A stretch of 64,000 bases of DNA. It comes from Romanomermis culicivorax (taxonomy: Eukaryota > Nematoda > Enoplea > Mermithida > Mermithidae). Numbering within the stretch: position 1 is the stretch's first letter; each line of letters opens with the position of its first letter. Made by a program: the position numbers and the translations under genes. Under the pieces are notes generated by a model. The model searched no databases and had not been told where the DNA came from. It saw nothing but the letters and a program-made list of their open reading frames with translations. Where the stretch lies: positions 124,001 to 188,000 of the forward strand of contig CAWUHX010000067.1 of the NCBI GenBank assembly GCA_963922205.1, given 5' to 3'. This document shows positions 24,321 to 33,168 of this stretch, in pieces.

Positions 24321-24469
24321 AACTGATTTGAAAATGAGGAAAACAATTTTGGGTCTGGTTCTCATATGGAAAATATCTTTGAGGAATAAAAACGGTGGGT
24401 GCAAAGCGCCGAGAAAATTTTGCGTTTTCAGCCTCTTAAATGACTAAAAATCAAGAAAATTAAGCCTTC

Positions 24470-24870
24470 GACCAGTTAAAAAATTTGTGCCAATTGGCAC
24501 AAAGGCCCAAAATTTTTTGTGCCAAAAACCATGTTTTGGCCATACCTGTAAGGGGTCCGACTAGTTGGAGGGGGGAGAGTAAATCCGAAATTTTGGGGGA
24601 GGGGGTCGAAAAAAGTCGAGATTTTTCCCAAAAAAGGTCAAAAACACACCTTTTTGCCGATTTTTTCCAAACTGGGGGGGGGGGGGGTTGGGTATATGGT
24701 TGGCCAAGTTGGGGGGGACCCCCCCCAACCCCCTCAATTAAAGGTATGGTTTTGGCACAAAAAAACACTGTTTGGCACAGGTTTTTTTTTGCACAGGCCA
24801 GGTTGCAATGTGCAACTTGGGATAAAATTTTGGTTGCACAGATAAATTTTTGGTTGCTCACTCTAAAATC
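24470..24870. repeat. GTGCCAATTGGCAC-containing repeat (interrupted by the G-rich MITE)
   Basis: Contains TTGTGCCAATTGGCACAAA near 24484 and the CCATGTTTTGGC block that reappears inverted at 25812-26030 and in the same sense at 28900-29030. The right part carries TTGCACAG and GGTTGC motifs shared with 25812-25880. It belongs to a dispersed family of unknown class. Confidence 0.55.
24541..24748. mobile_element. 208-bp G-rich MITE, TSD GTTTTGGC
   Basis: It runs from CATACCTGTAAGGGG to TTAAAGGTATG and is flanked by perfect 8-bp repeats GTTTTGGC (24533-24540 and 24749-24756). Two long G runs are G-quadruplex prone. It is inserted in another repeat of the TTTGTGCC/GGCACAAA type. Confidence 0.85.
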
Positions 24871-25084
24871 GATAAACTTGCTTAAATTTATCGGAAAAAC
24901 CATCGCAAACTTTCTTGTATTTCATTCGATCCGCGTCAGTTTTAGGCATTTAAAACCGAATTTTTTGAAATTTGGAGAGAAAATGAAAATATTAATATAA
25001 CTAGACTATAGTAATGTGTTCGGCGCGTAGCGCCGCAATATTCTAGAATGCTGGAAAATGAATCTTTTCACCTTTTATTTCCCA

Positions 25085-25264
25085 GACTGATGGTTTGAGC
25101 TCTCAGATTCCAAAATGTAAAACAGATATTCATAAAAATTTTTTTACGCTTCGGGTTATACAATTTTGGAATAAGCTTCCTCAGTCCGTTATTGCATCAT
25201 CTAATGTAACATCCTTCATGCATCGTCTGAAAAATGTAGACAAAAAAACGTTACTGGGTAATTA
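25085..25264 (+). pseudogene. Non-LTR retrotransposon RT C-terminal fragment
   Basis: The translated segment contains LRVIQFWNKLPQSVIASSNV, the 'WNxLPxxV..s' motif at the end of non-LTR (CR1/Jockey-like) reverse transcriptase ORFs. Only about 45 codons survive before a stop. The 5' side is truncated, as is usual for such elements. Confidence 0.65.
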
Positions 25265-25811
25265 ATTAAGCGTCTCTGTCAGCGCGTTTTTTTTCGCCTT
25301 CAGTCGCCTCTATAGTCCATTATTACACTTCATTAATCTGTATTACATTTTTTTTCTCAATTAACTGTTTTTTGCTAACCGGTTTTTTTGTATTCTTTTT
25401 ACAATCGATTATCGAATAAAATATTATTATTATAAATATTATATTATTATGAATTTTCAGTCGGACAAACTAAAATTCAAAAAACTAGGCAATCGACTAA
25501 GAATTTGGATCAAAAATTCTTGCATTGCATTTTATTAGACTCAAAATGTTTTAGAAAAATGTTAGTTTTCAGCAAATTCGTCAAAAAACAATATACAAAA
25601 TCAAACATTTATCCGTAATATGCTGATAACTAGAAGCTGTATGCAGCAACTAGAATGACTTTTTCGAACTGGGCACTAGAATAATATAAAAATTTTTAAA
25701 TGAATTTGAACCCGGCGCGAAGCGCTGGGAAATTTTTACTTTTTTCTATTTTAGAACGAATAAAAATGCATTTCCGGACAAAAAACCTCATAACCTAATC
25801 AAAAGAGCAGT
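25265..25811. other. AT-rich spacer
   Basis: Holds an ATT/TTA microsatellite-like stretch at about 25420-25450 and a stem-loop variant (GGCGCGAAGCGCTGG) near 25712. Nothing else is recognised. Confidence 0.4.
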
Positions 25812-26030
25812 CAGGCCTCAAGTTGCACTGTGCAACTTGGCAGAAAAAATTTGGTTGCACAGCCCAAAATTTGGTTGCTGTGTGCAAAAAAGCCCTGGTT
25901 TGGCACACAAAAACACGAGGAGGAGCAGTGTTTTTTGTGCCGAAACATGGTTTTTGGCACAAAAAAATTTGGAATGGCACAAAAAACTTTGGGCGTTTGT
26001 GCCAATTGGCACAAAGTTTTTGGCTGGTCT
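25812..26030. repeat. Inverted copy of the GTGCCAATTGGCAC repeat
   Basis: Includes TTTGTGCCAATTGGCACAAA at about 26000 and TTGGCAC/GTGCC motifs in opposite order to 24484-24870 and 28900-29030. Overlapping ORFs on both strands follow the repeat composition. Confidence 0.55.
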
Positions 26031-26094
26031 GTCGTATAGGAAAGAATATAACTTGACAACTGATCGCGCATTTTAGTAAGAGGCGTACGGAACA

Positions 26095-26370
26095 TAGAAG
26101 AGCGTACAGAATGCTAGAAACAGAACACTCAGAGTGTTTGATGAATTTAATGCAATGATAATCGTACGCAGGAGATTGACGGGCTCGTAGAGAGGGCTAT
26201 GTTAATTTATCCAGGAATCTTCGCTCATGTCGTCAAAGATTTTCGGATGCTGGAATTCGGACTGCGCTGACTTACCCAATTAGGAGTTATACCCGTTTAC
26301 TCAAACTATTTTCGAAATAGTTTGACTTATCCTAGAGCACACGTTGGGTTTTCGATTTACTAGCGATGCC
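26095..26370 (+). repeat. Decayed LTR-like repeat related to 51851-52125
   Basis: Shares GGGCTCGTAGAGAG, ACTCAAACTATTTTC, AAATAGTTTGACT and CACACGTT blocks in the same order with the solo LTR inserted at 51784-52812. Ends cannot be assigned because the copy has diverged. Confidence 0.6.
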
Positions 26371-26591
26371 CAGAGCCTCTCACAAAACCGACTGTTCACT
26401 AAGTCAAACAAAACAACAACTAACTTTATCACGAACTTGCTGTGAGTGTTATCTTTGATGTTGTGAACCTTCGGACAACTTTGAGCTCCGAAACGATGCA
26501 TTCTTGTGAATCACTTTGAAAAGCTGACGAGCTTACTGTAGTCGATTGACACCCTATTACAGGTCAAACATTAAAATTTCCTTGATTTCTA

Positions 26592-28372
26592 GACTTTTTG
26601 AAAATACAAAAAATTTTCAGCGCTTCGCGCCGACTCAACGTATATAATATTTTCTATTCGTATATTCGACCCATACACGAACGATTTCCCTTCAAACAGT
26701 GTATTTGTACCGTTATAGCAAACTTTATAGGCTGTCAATGACTGATGAATAAAAATAAATTCTGAATATTCTCTGTTCATTCAGTCAGATTCGGATTTAA
26801 AACTGAAATTCTCACTTTTTGTGTTTGAAAGAAAGAAAGAAATTTATTACCTAAATGCGAATAAATACACGAGTAAATGCTACTAATACAGAAAAGCTCA
26901 TGGACGTAACAAAAGCATGTGCGAATTGAGCTTTAAAAAACGACTCAATTTAGGCCGAAAACAGGGCATGTTGTTCGAATGAATGATATCATTGGGTAGG
27001 GAATTCCAAACACCAATATTTCCCGAGCAAAAATCATGTTTTAAAGCGTTAGAGTTATATTTTGATTTATACAATTTAAATAAGTTAGACGCGCGATAAT
27101 TGAATGGACTCAAAGTGAAAAATGAGTCGTGTGGAATAACTTTAAATTTCAAAATTAAGAACATGTAAGATAGGTCGATGCATGTAAGTCTAAATGCAAG
27201 GTCATCAAGGCCAGATTTGTTGAGGCGCTCCTTATAGCTTAAATCTTTATATCCAAAAAGTATTTTTGTAAACCTGTTTGACTGATCCAAATAGAAAAAT
27301 CGATATCGTTGGTAATGATACAATGTTCGACCGAAACTTTACACAATTTTCGACTTTACTATAGTCTTTACATTGTTGTTAAATATATTTATAAGATATA
27401 TTCGTAGTCAAAAATTGAATCAATTTTGAATATCCTGAAAAATTCTAGAGTTATTCGTATTTTCCCAGCATTCCATTTCTGTTTGAGTTGTCGTGAACAC
27501 AGTTATTTCTTATCTCACTGACATGGTGGTTAGCTAAAAATACGTAGGGCACGAATTTTACAAAAAAATTAATGCGTTAAACGTTAACTTTTTATCAAAC
27601 TTGGCCTAAAACTTTTCCGCAATTTTCAGTATGTTTCTAGTTCAAAAAGGTTTTTTGTGCCATTGGCAAAAATTTTTTCGGCCTCTTGTGCCAATTGGCA
27701 CAAATGTCTGTGCACCAGCGTTTTTTTTGTGCACGGACATTTGTGCCAATTGGCACAAGAGGCCAAAAAAATTTGTGCCACTGGCACAAAAATTTTTTTT
27801 TGCTAGAAATATATTGAAAACTGCGGAAAAAATTTATGCCAAAAGTTTGATAAAAGCCCGTTTAAACTCTTTTTTTTGGAAAAATCGTGCCCAACCTATT
27901 TTTCCGCTGAACCATGTCAGTCAGATAAAAAAAACTGCAAGAAAATAGTTCACGACGACTCTAAAACAAATGGAATGCTGACACAATTTAAATAACTCCA
28001 GATGTTCAGGGAGTTCAAATCGATTCGATTTTCGACTACAAATATGAATTATCTATAAGAGAAAATAAAGTCGAAAATTGTGTAAATTCTGGGTCGAAAT
28101 ATTGTACCATTGCCAACGATATCGATTTTTCTATTTGAATCAATCAAACACAAAAAGTAAGAATTTCAGTTCTGAATCCGATCAATTAACAGAGAATATT
28201 CAGAACTTCTTCTCATTCATCAGTCATTGATAGCCTATAAAATTTGCTGCAAAGATACTACCTACACTATTCGAAGAGAAATCGTTCGCGTTGGGGGTCA
28301 AATATATATGAATAGGAAATATTATTTATTGATTCGGCGCGAAGCGCCGAGAAATTTTTGCATTTTCAGCCA
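26592..28372. mobile_element. Long palindromic (foldback) element, interrupted by a non-LTR fragment
   Basis: Sequence from 26600 to 27715 is repeated in inverted order from 27730 to 28365 once the insert at 26826-27341 is set aside, giving arms of roughly 600 bp. The outer ends each carry the GGCGC stem-loop (26619-26632 and 28336-28348). The centre, about 27685-27770, is two GTGCCAATTGGCAC palindromes around a GTGCAC core. A half copy lies at 29308-29660. No ORF or target duplication was identified. Confidence 0.7.
26826..27341 (-). pseudogene. Non-LTR retrotransposon 3' end (CR1-like)
   Basis: A 141-codon open frame contains YKERLNKSGLDDLAFRLTCI and GVWNSLPNDIIHS, the C-terminus of a non-LTR reverse transcriptase. 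It ends in a (GAAA)n/(TTTC)n tail at 26826-26846, the kind of 3' microsatellite seen in CR1-like elements. It is 5'-truncated. An inverted relative is at 30002-30491. Confidence 0.75.
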
Positions 28373-28870
28373 TACCTGTAAGACCTCCGACCAGTTGGGG
28401 GGGGGCATACCTGTAAGACCTCCGACCAGTTGGGGGGGGGGGTAAATCCGAAATTTTGGGGGGGCGGGGGGGGGGGTAGGAAAAAGTCGAAATTTTTCCC
28501 AAAAAAGGCCAAAAAACATACACTTTTTGGCAAATTTTTTCAATTTTTTCCCAACTGGGGGGGGGGGTTGGGGGGGAAATGATTTTGGGTATAGGGTTGG
28601 CCGAGTTGGGGGGGGTCCCCCCCCAACCGCCCCCCCCCCCCCCCCAAGTACAGGTATGGGGGGGGGGGGTAAATCCGAAATTTTGGGGGGGGGGTAGGAA
28701 AAAGTCGAAATTTTTCCCAAAAAAGGCCAAAAAAACATACACTTTTTTGAAAATTTTTTTAATTTTCAACCAAACTGGGGGAGTTGGGGGGGGGGAAATG
28801 ATTTTGGGTATAGGGTTGGCCGAGTTGGGGGGGGGGGTCCCCCCCCCCCAACCCCCCCCAAGTACTCCTA
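28371..28870. repeat. Duplicated G-run elements of the CATACCTGTAAGACC family
   Basis: Two tandem CATACCTGTAAGACC starts (28371 and 28407) and two copies of a body with long G runs, AAATCCGAAATTTT and AAAAAGTCGAAATTTTTCCC follow each other. One unit ends AGTACAGGTATG near 28658. Long G tracts make assembly and exact boundaries unsure. Confidence 0.6.
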
Positions 28871-28899
28871 AAACGTCCAAAAATTAAGGAAATTCAATG

Positions 28900-29030
28900 T
28901 TTGACCAGCCAAAAATTTTGTGCCAATTGTCACAAACGCTCAAAATTTTTGTGCCATCCCAAATTTTTTTGTGCCAAAAACCATGTTTTGGCACAAAAAA
29001 AAACACTACTGTGCACAAAAAAAACGCTGT
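28900..29030. repeat. GTGCCAATTGTCAC repeat copy
   Basis: Same block order as 24484-24560 (GACCAGCC, TTTGTGCCAATTG, CCATGTTTTGGC), directly abutting the G-run elements on its left. No coding potential. Confidence 0.5.
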
Positions 29031-29307
29031 GGCGGAGGGAAGCGGAAAATATATACAGTAATTTCCGATTCGGTCCACTTTTCTCCGACAGTGCTGAAAA
29101 GACAGACTTGTTATAGAGTTTATGACAATGATATTTCAGTAACGCATCATCCAAATTATCACAGTCAGAGCAAATGCGATGCAATGGATAATCAAGGATC
29201 AGCTGGATGAGAATTGAAGCTTATGATGTTACTTTTTGTGCTGAATAAGAAACAGGATGAGCGATTACTGTATATCAATGCGATGATCATATGTAAGTAG
29301 GGGCGGT

Positions 29308-29660
29308 ATCAGCGTTTTTTTTCTGCACGGACATTTGTTCCAATTGGCACAAGAGGCCAAAAAAATTTGTGCCAGTGGCACAAACAATTTTTTTTCTACT
29401 AGAAACATACTGAAAACTGCAGAAAAGTTTTAGGCCAAAAGTTTGATAAAAAGTTGACGTTTAACGTATTAATTTTTTGTATAGAAATCCTGCTCTACCC
29501 TATTTTTCAGCTAACCATTGCCGGTGAGATAAGAAAAAACTGTGCCAAAAAACAGTTCACGACGACGCAAAAAGAAAGGGAATGCTGAGAAAATTCAAAT
29601 AACTCTAGAATTGTTCAGGAAATTCATATTGATTCAATTTTCCAATACGAATATCTACGA
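29308..29660. repeat. Half copy of the long palindromic element
   Basis: Matches the right arm of 26592-28372: GCACGGACATTTG, CAATTGGCACAAGAGGCC and TTTGATAAAA blocks in the same order. It stops at about 29660, where a CATCTGTAAGACC end begins. Confidence 0.6.
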
Positions 29661-29692
29661 CAGCATCTGTAAGACCTCCGACCAGTTGGGGG

Positions 29693-31243
29693 CACCGTTT
29701 TTTTTTCCTCGAAGATTTTTTCCACATGAGAACCGGACCCAAAATTTTTTTCCTCATTTTCCAAAAATTTTCCACATTTTTAAAAACGCTTATAATGTGG
29801 CTACGGATGCTTTTTTATGCATTTTGTTGTATTTGGAGTCAGAAACCTGCAAAAATGAGAAAAAAAATTGATAAAATTCTAGTTATATTAGCCAAAATGA
29901 GCTCATGAAGAATATATTGGTGCTCTACATGAGCGGGTGAAGCATGGTTAACGAATAACGATAGAGTTCTCAGGAATTTATCCGCTATTAACATTTCTAT
30001 GGCTCTAGAAAATACTAAATTGGTAGAAAAAGTTCAACGAAGGTTTACAAAAAGACTTCTTGGATATAAAAGATTTAAGCTATAAGGAGCGCCTCAACAA
30101 ATCTGACCTTGATGACCTTGAATTTAGACGTACGTGTATCGACCTATCTTACATGTTCTTAATTTTGAAATTTAAAGTTATTCCACCCGACTTATTTTTC
30201 ACTTTGAGTCCATTCAATTATCGCGCGTCTAACTTATTTAAATTGTATAAATCGAAATATAACTCTAACGCTTTAAAAACATGATTTTTGCTCGCGAAAT
30301 ATTGATGTTTGGAATTCCCTACCCCAATGATATCATTCATTCAAACAACATGCCCTGTTTTCGGTCTAAATTGAGTCGTTTTTTAAAGCTCAATTCGCAC
30401 GTGCTTTTGTCACGTCCATGAGCTTTTCTGTATTAGTTGCATTTTACTCGTGTATTTATTCGCATTTAATAAATTTCTTTCTTTTCTTTCAAAATGATTT
30501 GGAAATTTTATCAAATTGGTCAGAAGTTTTGCAAAAATGAATATATCAAGAATCATCTAATTTTATTTAGTTCTTGGTCCGGCGCGGAGCGCCGGAAAAA
30601 TTTTTGGATTTTCACTTTCTACAACGCTGGAAATTGAACCTTCACAACGTTGGGAAATAAACTAAAATCCGACTCATGAAGTATAATTTGTTTCCCATTC
30701 CGGCGCGAAGCGCCGGGAAAATTTTTCAGTTTTTATATTCTAAAACGCTGGAAAATAAATCTCTCCAACAGATATTCATACACAGAAGTTCTAAAATCGC
30801 AGTCTAGAATGATGTCTTCAATTTCTATCTTCAATAAACGCAAAAGTTCAGGTTGCAGACGTTTAAAAAATTCCAAACATCTCGAGAGAAAAAATTGAGA
30901 AAATTGATGAAAAATCTCAATATTGGGCGACATAATTGACTGTTAACGATTAGAAAATGAAACGAGCTAACTTGATTGATAGAAACTGTTGAGCATTAAT
31001 TAGTAAGTCGAAGTAGATATGCTAATGGCCGCGCCTGATAGAAAATAGTCAAGATTGTACCCGTGACCGGCGCGAAGCGCCGGAAAATTTTGAGATTTTG
31101 ACCCTTTTAAGTCCACCAAAACGCATCTTTTCGGTTTGAAATTCCCCAAAATTTTTTCCTCAATGAGAACCATACCCAAAATTTTTTTCCTCATTTCGAA
31201 ATTTTTTTCCTCAAAAGACCCCATTTGAGGAAAAAAAACGGTG
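29693..31243. mobile_element. Second CACCG-ended hAT-type element, inverted, TSD GTTGGGGG
   Basis: Begins CACCGTTTTTTTTTCCTC and ends GAGGAAAAAAAACGGTG, flanked by perfect 8-bp repeats GTTGGGGG (29685-29692 and 31244-31251). It is the reverse-orientation homologue of 9001-10017, with its stem-loops at 30581-30593, 30702-30714 and 31069-31081. About 490 bp of non-LTR retrotransposon (30002-30491) has been inserted. Confidence 0.85.
30002..30491 (+). pseudogene. Non-LTR retrotransposon 3' end, second copy
   Basis: Same family as 26826-27341 in opposite orientation: DLSYKERLNKSDLDDLEFRR then a stop and a frameshift before the EFPTP segment. It ends with a TTTC-rich tail at about 30475-30491. 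It interrupts the CACCG element at 29693-31243. Confidence 0.75.
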
Positions 31244-31340
31244 GTTGGGGGTGGGGTACAAAAAAGTCGAAATTTTTCCCAAAAAAGGCCAAAAAAATAC
31301 ACTTTTTTGAAAATTTTTTTAATTTTTTCCAAACTGGGGG

Positions 31341-32326
31341 GGGGGAATGGGCTAATTTTAACAATACGGTAAGTAACCAAAATTGCCTGAAGTTGTGTTT
31401 TCCTTGTTGGTGGTTGCTCAAAAGTATAGAATTAGTTTGGTTTTTAGGGCGGTCGGAATGGAATGGTGAATGGCGAGGTCAAAAAGATGCGTCTTTGATC
31501 TCAAATAAAAACGTATTATTCGTGTATATAAATGAGAATAAACCAAATTTCTTGGATTTGATTGTGTTTGAGGTTGTATTATGCATTTCAAGTACTTAGG
31601 CTTAGGCTTAGGCTTAGTCTTAGTCTAAAACTTGATATATTTTGGTAGAAAGGTATGATTACTGTAATTTCCATGAAAAATTTTCAAATTTTTCTTAAGT
31701 TTTTTTTGGAAATTACTGTTTTCCGCCCTTTTTTTCCAAAATTTTTTCAAAGTTTTTGATTTGAAACATTGAAAAATGGGGGTTTTTGGTAAAAAGTCGA
31801 ACTTACCGTATTGTAAATTCCTGCCCAAAAATTATAAGACTATCGGGTCCTGATCCAGCAAAATGGTCGGGTTGTAAAATTTTCCCGTCATTGAGGAACA
31901 TCAAAAAACTAGTTAAATAAAACATCTTTTAATTAGATTTTTATGTTTCTAAGACTGTTTTTCAATCGCAACATAATGTTCTAAAAGAATTGGCGCGAAG
32001 CGCAGAACATTTTCTTAAAATTGACTAAAAATATGTTCAAGACGAAATTTTAAAAGTCAAAGATGAATAATAGTTTCAATTGGTAAACTCATTGAAAAAC
32101 TGACTATTGAGTGAATACAGTTCAAAATATTGCCCTTATCATCTAGCCATCGGAAAACTGAAAAGTTAGCTTTTCAAGTTTTTTTTTATGTTCCTCAATG
32201 ATAAAAGTTGGAAAATTTCATGACGACCGGCAATGTTATCACGCGAAAACTTGATCAGTCTAATTTCAAAAGTATTAATAATGAAACAGAAAACTACGGA
32301 CGCACTAAAACAATCAAATTTTGAGT
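31341..32326. other. Spacer, nothing recognised
   Basis: AT-rich; a short GGCTTA tandem run lies at about 31600-31620 and a stem-loop variant (GGCGCGAAGCGCA) at about 31992. No accepted ORF. Confidence 0.4.
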
Positions 32327-32810
32327 TGTTAGGTAGATGTGGTGTATAGATCGGTCTGACTTTTGGGTGTATACAAAGGAAGATGTAACAGTTCTAGCTA
32401 CACCCTAGAAACAATAAATACACAAGTTATTCTCTCACTGGACTCTAAGAGACTTGGCCAGAGAACTCGCTAAACCTGAAGCAGAACACTGTGGTGTCTG
32501 CAACAGATGTCCTAGCCGAGTCTCCAATTTCTTAATCTTATAAACACCCACCATTACGCTCACAGAGTAATACAAAACCGTGTTGAGCTTGTATTGGATG
32601 CCAATCAAAACGCCACAAAAAATGTAATAAATAGTACAAACTTAATATAAAGATGGACGCGGTACGCATCGAAAAAATTGCAAGAAAGAATGAATAAGGA
32701 AACACAAAACCGTGAACGGTATAGCTACAAGGAAATTTTATGTAAATCTTCACTTCCTGTCACTTCAGCCCTGCGTACCGACGCAGGAAGTTGTCGTTGA
32801 TCATCCTACA
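32327..32810. repeat. LTR-like block related to 59943-60416
   Basis: Starts TGTTAGG and contains AACAATAAATACAC, GCAGAACAC, GAGTCTCCAA, TCTTATAAAC and GTACCGACGC..GGAAG motifs in the same order as the block at 59943-60416, though strongly diverged. The right boundary is approximate. It is probably a decayed solo LTR. Confidence 0.55.
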
Positions 32811-33168
32811 GTATCCCTGACCGGGTAATGGTACTAGACAGAGGTCCACAAGGTCGGATTTTTAGGTAGAGGTAGAGTTGAAAATTTTCCGGCGTTGTGC
32901 AGCTAAATGTCCACTAAATGTGCCAATTTTCCAAAAATTAGGCACCCAGTGATCAAATTTTATGATTTCGGTTAGGGGTAATACCCCCTCATATCCCACT
33001 TTATGGAGCAGTCTGGCACCATACTCCTTAAGAGTCGCGCTTGAAGCGAATTAATATAAGTAATGATATTATTACATTTTGAACTTCTAAAATGATCAGG
33101 AATGCAGTTTTTTGGCTTTGAAGGCTGAATTTCTTCCAGATGATTATCTTTATTGTTTTTCTTCAGAA
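32811..33168. other. GET4 upstream region
   Basis: Short spacer before the GET4 start; presumably promoter and 5' UTR. The coding frame is open for about 57 bp upstream of the chosen ATG, but a CAG acceptor-like site directly precedes that ATG. No regulatory site is identified. Confidence 0.35.

Larger units (their letters stand above)
29663..31340. mobile_element. G-rich element split by a CACCG element (nested)
   Basis: Left part 29663-29692 (CTGTAAGACCTCCGACCAG then G run) and right part from 31244 (GTTGGGGGTGGGG, GTCGAAATTTTTCCC, then a final G run near 31337) are the two pieces of one CATACCTGTAA-family element. The CACCG element between them accounts for the gap. Confidence 0.75.

Noticed and set aside
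24485..25000. Overlapping ORFs on both strands with G/W- and P-rich stretches
   Set aside because: They derive from the G runs of the MITE and neighbouring repeat.
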